From contig CAYORU010000018.1 in the NCBI GenBank assembly GCA_964406445.1, positions 1 through 64,000 of the forward strand: a stretch of 64,000 bases of DNA, in the 5' to 3' direction. The translations under genes and the position numbers were made by a program. The notes beneath the pieces are model-generated. The model saw only the letters and a list, made by a program, of their open reading frames with translations. It did no database searches and was not told the origin of the DNA. The stretch's first letter is position 1, and each line of letters starts with the position of its first letter. This DNA comes from SG8-30 sp964406445 (GTDB lineage: Bacteria; Pseudomonadota; Gammaproteobacteria; Steroidobacterales; Steroidobacteraceae). Below, piece after piece: positions 16,554-26,121 of this stretch.

Positions 16554-17691
16554 GCGCGATGGCGACGAGCATCGCCGCGAGCAGCGGCGCGCTTGCGAGG
16601 TTGAGTCCGGTCCAGCCGACGGTGACCAGCGCCAGGCCAGCCAGCAGCGAAGCGGCGGCCTGCGTGCCGAAGACCGCGAACTCGTTCAGCGCCTGTGCGC
16701 GGAAGCGTTCCTCCGGCCGATAGGTCGAGGTCAGCAGCGTCGTCCCTGCGACGAAGAGCAGGTTCCAGCCGACGCCGAGCAGCACCATCGCCCACCAGTA
16801 GTGGACGACCTCGCGTCCGCCGGCCACGGCGACGGCGACGCAGCCGGCCATCGCGAGCGTTCCGGCCGCCATCGTGGCGCGGGTGCCGAAGCGGCCGACG
16901 ATGCGCCCGCTGACGAGGGCCGGCAGGTACATCGCCAGCAGGTGGCTCTGGATCACCCACTTCGTATGGTGCTCGGCGTGGTGGTCCACGACGTGCATGC
17001 TGATCGGGGTGGCGGTCATGATGAAGCTCATCACCGCGTAGGCGACCACGCCCGCCAGCACCGCGACCACGAACTCCGGCTGCCGTGCGATCGCCGCGAG
17101 CGGCCGCCCGCCGCCGCGCCCGTCGACGATTGCGGGCCGGTCTCGCGGCAGGCGCGAGAGAACGGCGAGCGCGGCCAGGTAGAGCGCGCCGGCCGCGAGG
17201 AAAGATCCGGCAAAGCGGGAGCCGGCGAGCAGTTCAGCCGAGCGCACGCCGACCTCCGGCCCGACGACGGCGGCGACCAGCGCGCCGACCATGACCAGCG
17301 CGATGGCCTGTCCGGCCCGTTCCGGCGCGACGGACTCCGCGGCGGCGAACCGGTACTGCATCACCACGGCGTTGTTGGCCCCGAGCACGAAGGCCGACGC
17401 GCAGAAGGGCCAGAAGGCCTGGGCGCGGATCGCCGCCGCAGCCAGGCAGCAGGCGACGGCTGCGAGCAGCGCGCTCGCCAGGAATGCCGGCCTGCGCCCG
17501 TAGCGGCGCATCGCGAACGCGGCCGGAACCGTGCCGGCGGCCAGCCCGAGGACCATCGCGGCCAGCGGCAGGGTCGACAGGCCGGGCACCGGGGCGAGCT
17601 CGGCGCCGAGGATGCCGCCCAGCAGCACCACCAGGAAGGATCCGGAGGCGCACAGCGCCTGGGCCGAGGCCAGCAGCCAGACCTGCGGCAT
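16525..17691 (-). CDS. MFS transporter
   Basis: 388 residues with about 12 hydrophobic helices, e.g. GSFLVVLLGGILGAELAP, FVVAVLAGVVAYAVMSFIM and WWAMVLLGVGWNLLFVAG. The loop-2 motif is MRRYGRRPAFLAS, as in drug/metabolite-type MFS carriers. It has a central YFV-like EFVVAVLAG region and a HHAEHHT loop rich in His between helices 7 and 8, which is unusual and could bind metal. The substrate is unknown. Its end overlaps the end of the converging hydrolase gene by 29 bases. It is transcribed divergently from the FHA gene. Confidence 0.88.
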   Translation of the reverse strand: MPQVWLLASAQALCASGSFLVVLLGGILGAELAPVPGLSTLPLAAMVLGLAAGTVPAAFAMRRYGRRPAFLASALLAAVACCLAAAAIRAQAFWPFCASAFVLGANNAVVMQYRFAAAESVAPERAGQAIALVMVGALVAAVVGPEVGVRSAELLAGSRFAGSFLAAGALYLAALAVLSRLPRDRPAIVDGRGGGRPLAAIARQPEFVVAVLAGVVAYAVMSFIMTATPISMHVVDHHAEHHTKWVIQSHLLAMYLPALVSGRIVGRFGTRATMAAGTLAMAGCVAVAVAGGREVVHYWWAMVLLGVGWNLLFVAGTTLLTSTYRPEERFRAQALNEFAVFGTQAAASLLAGLALVTVGWTGLNLASAPLLAAMLVAIALTRGTRALP

Positions 17692-17832
17692 TCCCTCAAC
17701 ACCCCTCTTGCGTTTTTCCGCGGGCCATATGTCAATTGCCGCGAGTCTGCTGGATTTTCCGGGCGCATAATCCTACCCAGCAAAGAAAGCGAGCGTCGGG
17801 CCACGCGCCCGGCGCCGCGCAGGGGAAGGCGA

Positions 17833-19095
17833 ATGAAGGACGAGCGACCCTCGTCGGAGCAGCTGATCCGAGGTCCTGCGCGGGAGGAGGAGGCGAGCTC
17901 CGGCCTGCAGGTCGACGAGCCTCTCGACATCGAGCGCATCGAGCTCGACTCGCAGCTGCGCGGCCCGGTGAGCGGCTGGGAGACCGTCCGGGCCGGCGGC
18001 GAGGCCTTCGAGCTGCTGCCCGACCTCGGCTTCGACCTCGATCTCGGCGACGACCTCGACGACGGCGGCCAGCCCCCGACTTCGCGGGAGCGGCGCCTCG
18101 AGCACGAGAACCTGCAGCTCGCCGCGGAACTGGCCGCGCTTCGCGAGTCGCATGCCGAGCGTGAGCGCTCGTTCGAGTCGCGCCTCGACGAGCTGGCGAC
18201 GCGCCTCGAGGAGCGCGAGCTGGAAGTCACCGAGCAATCGGCGCAGATCGCCTCCCTGACGCTCGAGCGCGACGGCCTGAGCGCGCGGCTCGAGAACTCG
18301 TCGTCGCCGCCGCCTTCCTGGCTCGAGCGAAAGCCCGCCCTGCGGGCGGACCAGCAAGAGCAGCTCGTGGCCAGCCTGAAGGCGCGGCTCGAGGAACGCG
18401 GCCGGGCGCTCGCGGTCGCGCGCGAGGAAATCGAGGCCCTGCACGCGGAGCGCCGGCGTCTGACGGAAGCGCTCGCCGACCGGACCGGGCAGATCACCAG
18501 GCTGCTTCGGGAACTCAAGCGGCACGGGTCGCAGCGGCGCAGCGACGGCGATCTGCGCGGCGCGCTGCAGCGATTGATCGCGGCGGCGCGTCGCCGCCGC
18601 GTCGCCGCCAACGCGCCCGAGCCGGCCGCGGTGCCCGGGCCTGCCGACGAACCCGGGCCGGGCGGCGCCGAGGAGGCTGCCACCGACACCGTCGTCATGG
18701 ATCCGCCACCCGCGCCGGTCGCCGCCCTGCACGAGCCGATCGCGCCGCCGGCCCGGGCGGCCGGCCGCGCGCCGGCGCGGCGCTTCCTCATCGCGCTGGA
18801 GCCCGGCAACGGCGACGCCCACGAGCTGTCCGGCTCGCGCGTCTACGTGGGGCGGGCACCGGAGGCCGGGCTGCACATCCCGGACACCACCGTCAGCCGG
18901 ATCCACGCCGTGTTGAGGCTGGACGGCGAGCAGGTGGTGGTCGAGGACGCGGCCAGCACCAACGGCGTGTTCGTCAACGGCATCCGCGTGCGCGTCGCCG
19001 CGCTGGGCGACTTCGACACGATCACCTTCGGCAACGTCGCCTACCTGTTCCGCCTCGGGCCGGCCATCGACGGAACGGCGCTGCGCGGACAGTAA
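17833..19095 (+). CDS. Coiled-coil protein with C-terminal FHA domain
   Basis: 420 residues. Residues about 1-75 are acidic and low complexity (LDLGDDLDDGG). Residues about 85-240 form a long charged coiled coil (RERRLEHENLQLAAELAALR onward). There is a proline/alanine linker near 255-310. The final 100 residues are an FHA domain with GSRVYVGRAPEAG, TVSRIHAVL and ASTNGVFVNG, which bind phosphothreonine. It probably acts as a scaffold that recognises a Ser/Thr-kinase substrate; a kinase is encoded 41 kb away at 60308. AGGGGAAGG precedes the ATG at 17833. An open frame back to 16507 is antisense shadow. A CATAAT -10-like hexamer lies at 17766-17771. Confidence 0.87.
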   Translation: MKDERPSSEQLIRGPAREEEASSGLQVDEPLDIERIELDSQLRGPVSGWETVRAGGEAFELLPDLGFDLDLGDDLDDGGQPPTSRERRLEHENLQLAAELAALRESHAERERSFESRLDELATRLEERELEVTEQSAQIASLTLERDGLSARLENSSSPPPSWLERKPALRADQQEQLVASLKARLEERGRALAVAREEIEALHAERRRLTEALADRTGQITRLLRELKRHGSQRRSDGDLRGALQRLIAAARRRRVAANAPEPAAVPGPADEPGPGGAEEAATDTVVMDPPPAPVAALHEPIAPPARAAGRAPARRFLIALEPGNGDAHELSGSRVYVGRAPEAGLHIPDTTVSRIHAVLRLDGEQVVVEDAASTNGVFVNGIRVRVAALGDFDTITFGNVAYLFRLGPAIDGTALRGQ

Positions 19096-19117
19096 CCGGC
19101 CCGCGCCGGCGGCACGG

Positions 19118-20377
19118 CTAGAGCCCGGCGACCTCGTCCTCCCCGCCCCGCCGCGCGAGGGTCTGCGCCGGCGCGCGCCGCGAGATCCGCAGCAGCAATC
19201 CCAGCGCGCCGAGGTTGAGCGCGGTGACGGCGACCGCGAGCGGCAGGCCGCTGCCGCCGATGCTCGCCACCAGCTGGGTGGCCGCGGCGCCCACGATGAG
19301 CTGGACGAAGCCGAGCAGCCCCGAGGCCGCGCCGGCGACGTCGCGCGCCGCGGCGATGGCCCCGCTGGTCGAGTTCGGCGCGGAGAGCGCGTTGGCGCCG
19401 CAGATCATCATGCCCGGCACGAACAGCGCGAGCGGGTGCGTCGCGCCGACGGCCATGCTGGCGAGCAGCGCGCAGGCGCCGGCGAAGGACAGCGCCGTGC
19501 CCATCCGCATCATCCGCAGGCCGCCGAGGCGGCGGGCCATGCGCGCGGTGAAAAAGAAGCCCGCGAGCGAGGCGCCGGCCGGCAGCATGAACAGCAGGCC
19601 GTAGGCGCCCGGCGACACGCCGAGCACCTCGATGCCGACGTAGGGCGCGGAGGTGACGAAGACCGTGACGGTGCCCATCATGCAGCCGCCGAAGCCGACG
19701 TAGGCGAGGTACGCCGGATTGGCGAGCAGGCCCCGGTAGCTGGTGAGCGTCCGTGGCGCCGGCCCCGCGGCGGGCGCCGAGGCGTGGGTCTCGCCGGTGC
19801 GCGCCCAGGTGAACCACAGCGCGGCGGCCGCGATCGCGACGGCCAGTGCGAAGGGCGCCCGCCAGTTCGTGGCCTCCACGGCGAAGCCGCCGAGCGTCGG
19901 CGCGACCAGCGGCACGACCAGCACGGCGGTCGCGGTCGCCGCGAGCGCGCTGGCCGCGCGGTCCGGGCCGAAGTGGTCCATGATGCTGGCGCGCGCGACG
20001 GCCATCGCCGCGCCGCCGCCGAAGGCCTGCACGATGCGCGCGGCCACCAGCAGCGGCAGGGACGGGGCGAGCGCCGCCGCGACGCTCCCGGCGAGGAACA
20101 TCCACAGCCCGGCCATGATCACCGGCCGCCGGCCGAACCGGTCGGAGAGCGGCGCCACCACGAGGTTGCCGAGCGCGATCGCGACCAGCGCGAGGCTGAC
20201 CAGCAGCTGGACCGCCGACGCGCGCGCGGAGAAGGCCGCCGCGATCGCCGGCAGCGCCGGCAGCAGCAGGTGCATGCCGAAGGGTCCGAGCGCGCCGATC
20301 GCCGCCGAGGCGATGATCAGCCGCCGGCCCGGGTCGCGGCCGTCGCGGTGGAGACGTGCGGGGGTCAAGCTTCCCAT
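19118..20377 (-). CDS. Bcr/CflA-type MFS multidrug efflux transporter
   Basis: 419 residues from the ATG at 20377, with 12 hydrophobic helices. The N-terminal helix LGPFGMHLLLPALPAIAAAF and the loop-2 motif PLSDRFGRRPVIMAG fit the Bcr/CflA drug:H+ antiporter group, as do VVPLVAPTLGGF (motif C-like in helix 5) and FIVRAFGGG-type RIVQAFGGGAAMAVAR. A 27-base longer TTG start at 20404 is possible. It is divergent from ilvA across 81 bases. The substrate range is unknown. Expression may be constitutive as no regulator is adjacent. Confidence 0.9.
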   Translation of the reverse strand: MGSLTPARLHRDGRDPGRRLIIASAAIGALGPFGMHLLLPALPAIAAAFSARASAVQLLVSLALVAIALGNLVVAPLSDRFGRRPVIMAGLWMFLAGSVAAALAPSLPLLVAARIVQAFGGGAAMAVARASIMDHFGPDRAASALAATATAVLVVPLVAPTLGGFAVEATNWRAPFALAVAIAAAALWFTWARTGETHASAPAAGPAPRTLTSYRGLLANPAYLAYVGFGGCMMGTVTVFVTSAPYVGIEVLGVSPGAYGLLFMLPAGASLAGFFFTARMARRLGGLRMMRMGTALSFAGACALLASMAVGATHPLALFVPGMMICGANALSAPNSTSGAIAAARDVAGAASGLLGFVQLIVGAAATQLVASIGGSGLPLAVAVTALNLGALGLLLRISRRAPAQTLARRGGEDEVAGL

Positions 20378-20458
20378 CTTGCGTGCCCTCGCGAGCACCG
20401 GCAAGCGAGCTCCGGCCGGATCCTGCTAATGTCGCATGGCGGTCCCCGGCAGCTACCC

Positions 20459-21976
<1,518 letters not shown>

Positions 21977-22002
21977 TCTGCCTGAAGCATCGGCCGCGCA
22001 GG

Positions 22003-23952
22003 ATGTCGGATCCACGAGAGACGCCGGCGGAGGCCGCGACGGGCATGAAGGACAGGCAGGGTCCCGGGGCCGAATCCCTCGCAAGACTGCTCGCCGCGCA
22101 GAGCGATCGTCGCGGCATCCTCAAGGGGGCGCTGGCGCTCGCCGTCGCCGCGTCGCTGCCCGGGCGGGCGAGCGCATCCGATGCGGCCTTCGCTGCGCTC
22201 GACGGTGGCCGCGCGGATCGCGTGGAGCTGGCTCGCGGCCTCGGCTACGACCTGGTCGTCCGTTGGGGCGATCCGCTGTTCGAGGGCGTGCCGCCGCTGG
22301 ACTCGCGCGCCGCGGCCCGCGACGGTCTGCTTGCGCTGCCCGCCGCCGTGGCGGCGCGCCAGTACGGCTACAACAACGACGCGGTCCATTTCTTCCCGCT
22401 GGCGGGCCAGGCGAGCCGCGGGCTGCTGTGCGTCAACCACGAGTACACCAACGAGGAGCTCTTCCTGCCGGGCCTCGAGGACCTGGACACGCTCGACCCG
22501 GCACGCATCGAGGCGTTCGTGCGGCGGCACCCGCAGGCCGTGCCGCTCACGATGGCCATGCACGGCGTGAGCGTGCTCGCCGTCGAGCGCAGTCGCGGCG
22601 GCGCCTGGCGGCACGTCCCCGGCACGCGCCACGCGCGCCGGGTCACCGCCGCGACGCCTTGCGCGATCGGCGGGCCGGCGCGGGGCCACCCGCTGCTTCG
22701 CACCCGAGACGACCCGGCGGGCACGACGGTCCTCGGCACGCTCAACAACTGCGCCGGCGGGCAGACGCCCTGGGGCAGCTTCCTGACCGCCGAGGAGAAC
22801 GTAGACGACTTCTTCGGCGGCGGCGGAAGCCTCGCGCGCGCCGACGCCGCCTTGCGCGAGGCGCACCGCCGGATGCCGCCGCGGGAGGCCGGTCGCCACG
22901 GCTGGGAGCACGTGGAGCGGCGGTTCGACCTCGCCGCGGAGCCCGGCGAGATGCTCCGCTTCGGCTGGATCGTCGAGATCGACCCGCTCGACCCGTCGTC
23001 AGCCCCCGTCAAGCGCACCGCGCTCGGCCGCTTCAAGCACGAGTGCGCGGCGACGGCGCTCGCGCGCGACGGCCGCCTGGCCGTCTACACCGGCGACGAC
23101 GACCGCTTCGAGTACCTGTACAAGTTCGTGAGCGCCGCCCGGGTCGACCCGCGCGACCGCGCGGCCAACCGCGACCTGCTCGACCGCGGCACCCTGTACG
23201 TCGCGCGCTTCGATCCCGACGGCAGCGGCCGCTGGCTGCCGCTGGTGCAGGGGCAGGGGCCGCTCACCGCGGCGAACGGCTTCGGGACCCAGGGCGACGT
23301 CGTGATCAGGGCGCGCGCCGCCGCCGACCTGCTCGGCGCCACCCCCATGGACCGCCCGGAGGACGTCGCGCCGGACGGGGCGAGCGGCCGCGTCTACGTG
23401 GCCATGACCAACAACGCCCAGCGAAGGCCTGTCCCGACGCGCGGCAGCTTCAACGGGCGCGACCTCGACCTCGGACCCGACGCGGCCAACCCGCGCGGTC
23501 CGAACCCCTACGGCCACGTGGTCGAGATCGAGGAGGAGCGCGGCGACTGTGGCGCCACGGCCTTCGCGTGGCGGCTCTTCCTCGCGGGCGGCCACGACCT
23601 CGCCCCGGACGGTCCAGGCAGTCCCGACAACCTGGCGCTGGACCGCCAGGGCAACCTCTGGGTGGTGACCGACGGGCGACAGCCGGACGGGCGAAACAAC
23701 GGCTGCTGGATCGTGCCGACGCAGGGCGCCGAGCGCGGGCGCCCGCGCCAGGTGATGAGCGCGCCGGTCGGCGCCGAGGTGTGCGGCTGCACCTTCACCG
23801 CGGACGGCTCCGCGTTGCTGCTCGCGGTGCAGCACCCCGGAGAGGGCGGGACGCTCGCAAGGCCGGCGAGCAGCTGGCCCGACGGGCCCGGGCACGTGCC
23901 CCGGCCGTCGCTGATCGCGGTGCGGCGGGAGGACGGCGAGGCGATGGGGTGA
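22003..23952 (+). CDS. PhoX-family (DUF839) exported phosphatase-like protein
   Basis: 649 residues. The N-terminus has SDRRGILKGALALAVAASLPG, a Tat signal without a full consensus after about 40 residues. Features of the PhoX/DUF839 family are YGYNNDAVHFFPL, LLCVNHEYTNEELF, AMHGVSVLAVER, GRFKHECAATALA, DRFEYLYKFVS, DRPEDVAPDG and SPDNLALDRQGNLWVVTDG. PhoX enzymes bind Fe3+ and Ca2+ and release phosphate from organic esters in the periplasm; many paralogues of this length have unknown substrates. No phosphate box was recognised upstream. It begins 26 bases after ilvA and is followed by the repeat element at 23962. Confidence 0.88.
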   Translation: MSDPRETPAEAATGMKDRQGPGAESLARLLAAQSDRRGILKGALALAVAASLPGRASASDAAFAALDGGRADRVELARGLGYDLVVRWGDPLFEGVPPLDSRAAARDGLLALPAAVAARQYGYNNDAVHFFPLAGQASRGLLCVNHEYTNEELFLPGLEDLDTLDPARIEAFVRRHPQAVPLTMAMHGVSVLAVERSRGGAWRHVPGTRHARRVTAATPCAIGGPARGHPLLRTRDDPAGTTVLGTLNNCAGGQTPWGSFLTAEENVDDFFGGGGSLARADAALREAHRRMPPREAGRHGWEHVERRFDLAAEPGEMLRFGWIVEIDPLDPSSAPVKRTALGRFKHECAATALARDGRLAVYTGDDDRFEYLYKFVSAARVDPRDRAANRDLLDRGTLYVARFDPDGSGRWLPLVQGQGPLTAANGFGTQGDVVIRARAAADLLGATPMDRPEDVAPDGASGRVYVAMTNNAQRRPVPTRGSFNGRDLDLGPDAANPRGPNPYGHVVEIEEERGDCGATAFAWRLFLAGGHDLAPDGPGSPDNLALDRQGNLWVVTDGRQPDGRNNGCWIVPTQGAERGRPRQVMSAPVGAEVCGCTFTADGSALLLAVQHPGEGGTLARPASSWPDGPGHVPRPSLIAVRREDGEAMG

Positions 23953-23961
23953 GCCGGGGCA

Positions 23962-24057
23962 GTGACCGGTGACCGGTGATCGGTGATCGGCCGGAACGAT
24001 CGACGAGGGCACTGCCTGGTCTGGCCGGTCACCGGTCACTGATCACCGGTCACCGAT
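23962..24057. repeat. Inverted repeat built from GTGAYCR heptamers, copy 2
   Basis: The left arm (23962-23992) is four heptamers GTGACCG, GTGACCG, GTGATCG, GTGATCG followed by GCC. The right arm (24023-24057) is the reverse complement with one extra heptamer unit. Arms match in about 25 of 29 bases around a 30-base loop. It sits 9 bases after the phoX-like stop and 50 bases before arsR. It shares sequence and plan with copy 1 at 445-532. Confidence 0.8.
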
Positions 24058-24086
24058 TCATCCGCAGGCTTGCCAAACGCTTAAAC

Positions 24087-24098
24087 ATTTAATTAAAT
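24087..24098. promoter_or_regulatory. AT-rich palindrome in arsR promoter, likely ArsR operator
   Basis: ATTTAATTAAAT is a perfect 12-base palindrome in a strongly AT-rich patch (about 24080-24105), exceptional in this GC-rich sequence. It lies 8 bases before the GTG start of arsR. ArsR repressors bind AT-rich inverted repeats overlapping their own promoters, so autoregulation is the simplest reading. Confidence 0.55.
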
Positions 24099-24106
24099 AT
24101 TGAACC

Positions 24107-24469
24107 GTGACCCCTGCCACCGCTTCCGCCGTCCGCGCGCTGTCCGCGCTCGCCCAGTCTGCGCGGCTGCAGGCATTTCGCCGCCTCGTGCAGGCGGGAG
24201 ATTCGGGCCTGCCGGCCGGCGAGCTCGCCGCGGCGCTCGGACTGTCGGCGCCGGCGCTGTCCTTTCACCTGCGCGCGCTGTCCGCGGCGGGCCTCGTGCG
24301 ATCGCGGCAGGCGGGGCGCTTCGTCTACTACTTCGCGCAGTACTCCGCCATGGACCGGCTGCTCGCCTTCCTGACCGAGAACTGCTGCCAGGGCGCCGAC
24401 TGCGCACCGGCGCGCCGCGCCGGCTGTGGCGGCGAGGCCGCACCCGCGCCGCGACGCAGCCGCTCCTGA
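24107..24469 (+). CDS. arsR: ArsR-family arsenic-responsive repressor
   Basis: 120 residues with the winged-helix pattern LSALAQSARLQAFRRLVQAG, LAAALGLSAPALSFHLRALS (recognition helix) and GLVRSRQAGRFVYYFAQY (wing). The metalloid site is not the E. coli-type CVC in the recognition region. Instead there is a C-terminal cluster Cys93-Cys94-Cys99 (NCCQGADC) plus Cys106, like the Acidithiobacillus-type ArsR. It should release DNA on binding As(III) or Sb(III). The start is GTG at 24107 with almost no room for a ribosome site, so the mRNA may be leaderless. The genes arsC and acr3 follow. Confidence 0.9.
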   Translation: MTPATASAVRALSALAQSARLQAFRRLVQAGDSGLPAGELAAALGLSAPALSFHLRALSAAGLVRSRQAGRFVYYFAQYSAMDRLLAFLTENCCQGADCAPARRAGCGGEAAPAPRRSRS

Positions 24470-24488
24470 TGCCAAGAGAGGTGTTCGC

Positions 24489-25010
24489 ATGAGTTCCGAT
24501 CCGGGCCGGCCGGCCTTCAACGTCCTGTTCCTGTGCACCGGAAACTCGGCGCGCAGCATCCTCGCGGAGGCGCTGATGAACCACTGGGGGCAGGGCAGGT
24601 TCCGCGGCTTCAGCGCCGGCAGCTTTCCCACCGGGCGCGTCAACCCTCATGCGCTCGAGCTGCTCGGTCGCCTGGGCATCGAGGCGGCCGGCGCCCGCAG
24701 CAAGAGCTGGGACGAGTTCGCCGCCTCCGGCGCGCCGCCGCTCGATTTCGTCTTCACGGTCTGCGACAACGCGGCCGGCGAAGTCTGTCCGGTGTGGCCG
24801 GGCCAGCCGGTGACCGCGCACTGGGGCGTGGCCGATCCCGCGGCGGTGGAAGGCAGCGACGCGGACAAGGCGAACGCGTTCCGCGCGGCCTTCAATGCGC
24901 TCGAGCACCGCATCAAGGCCTTCGCCGCGCTGCCGGTGGCGTCCCTGGACCGCCTGCGCCTGCAACAGGCCGTCGACGAGATCGGCCGCAGCCGGCCGCC
25001 GGATCCATGA
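24489..25010 (+). CDS. arsC: Arsenate reductase, low-molecular-weight phosphatase type
   Basis: 173 residues. The P-loop FLCTGNSARS (Cys16) and the pair Cys92 and Cys100 (VCDNAAGEVC) give the three-cysteine set of the thioredoxin- or glutathione-coupled LMW-PTP arsenate reductases. SAGSFPTGRVNPHALE and SKSWDEF also match the family. It reduces As(V) to As(III), which the next gene exports. AGAGAGG lies 6 bases upstream of the ATG. It begins 19 bases after arsR and overlaps acr3 by ATGA. Confidence 0.93.
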   Translation: MSSDPGRPAFNVLFLCTGNSARSILAEALMNHWGQGRFRGFSAGSFPTGRVNPHALELLGRLGIEAAGARSKSWDEFAASGAPPLDFVFTVCDNAAGEVCPVWPGQPVTAHWGVADPAAVEGSDADKANAFRAAFNALEHRIKAFAALPVASLDRLRLQQAVDEIGRSRPPDP

Positions 25011-26104
25011 CCGGCAGCGATCCCGCCGCTCCCGGGGACCCGCCGCCGATCGGCTTCTTCGAGCGCTGGCTGACCCTCTGGGTGGCCGCCTGCATCGCGG
25101 GGGGCATCGCGCTCGGCCGGCTCGCACCAGGGTTCGCCGAGGTAGTCGCCTCGCTCGAGGTCGCGCGGGTCAACCTGCCGGTCGGGCTGCTCATCTGGGT
25201 GATGATCATCCCGATGCTCATGAAGGTGGACTTCTCGCGCCTTCACGAGGTGCGCGGTCACGCGCGCGGCATCGGCGTCACGCTGTTCGTCAACTGGGCC
25301 GTCAAGCCCTTCTCGATGGCGCTGCTCGCCCTGCTGTTCGTGCGCGGCCTCTTCGCCGAGTGGCTGCCGGCGGACCAGCTCGACAGCTACGTCGCCGGCC
25401 TGATCCTGCTGGCCGCGGCGCCGTGCACGGCGATGGTGTTCGTCTGGAGCAGCCTCTGCCGCGGCGACGCCAACTACACGCTGTCGCAGGTCGCGCTCAA
25501 CGACGTGATCATGGTGTTCGCCTTCGCGCCGATCGTGGCGCTGCTGCTCGGCGTCTCGTCGATCCACGTGCCCTGGGACACGCTGCTGGTGTCGGTCGGC
25601 ATGTACATCGTGGTGCCGCTCGCGATCGCCCAGGCGCTGCGCCGGGCGCTGCTCGCCCGCGGCGCGGGCGTCTACGAGCGCGTGGCGTCGCGGCTGCAGC
25701 CGGCCTCGATCGCCGCGCTCCTGCTAACGCTCGTCATGCTGTTCGCCTTCCAGGGCGAGGCGATCCTGCGGCAGCCGCTCGTCATCGTCCTGCTCGCCGT
25801 GCCGATCCTGCTGCAGGTCCTGTTCACCAGCTCGCTCGCCTACCTGCTCGACCGGCGGCTCGGCGTCGCGCACTGCGTCGCCGGCCCCTCCGCCCTGATC
25901 GGCGCGTCGAACTTCTTCGAGCTGGCGGTGGCCGCGGCCATCAGCCTGTTCGGCATCGACTCCGGCGCGGCGCTCGCCACGGTGGTCGGCGTCCTGATCG
26001 AGGTGCCGGTGATGCTGCTCGTGGTGCGCGTCGTGAACCGGACGCGCGGCTGGTACGAGGCGCCGGGGAGGGCCGGCGGCCGGGGGCCCGCGCGTCTCTG
26101 CTAG
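25007..26104 (+). CDS. acr3: Arsenite efflux permease, ACR3 family
   Basis: 365 residues with about 10 membrane helices. The signature NLPVGLLIWVMIIPMLMKVD and the essential-cysteine motif AAAPCTAMVFVWS are diagnostic of the ACR3 carriers, which expel arsenite as the trihydroxy acid using proton motive force. ASNFFELAVAAAISLFG is the conserved C-terminal helix. The ATG at 25007 overlaps the arsC stop (ATGA), so the pair is coupled. With arsR, the three genes form a full minimal ars operon. The gene ends 17 bases before the CNNM gene. Confidence 0.95.
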   Translation: MTGSDPAAPGDPPPIGFFERWLTLWVAACIAGGIALGRLAPGFAEVVASLEVARVNLPVGLLIWVMIIPMLMKVDFSRLHEVRGHARGIGVTLFVNWAVKPFSMALLALLFVRGLFAEWLPADQLDSYVAGLILLAAAPCTAMVFVWSSLCRGDANYTLSQVALNDVIMVFAFAPIVALLLGVSSIHVPWDTLLVSVGMYIVVPLAIAQALRRALLARGAGVYERVASRLQPASIAALLLTLVMLFAFQGEAILRQPLVIVLLAVPILLQVLFTSSLAYLLDRRLGVAHCVAGPSALIGASNFFELAVAAAISLFGIDSGAALATVVGVLIEVPVMLLVVRVVNRTRGWYEAPGRAGGRGPARLC

Positions 26105-26121
26105 ACTGAGCCCGGGCGGCC

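Noticed and set aside
17730..17735. Minus-strand TTGACA upstream of the MFS gene at 16525-17691 as a promoter
   Set aside because: No acceptable -10 at 16-18 bases downstream.
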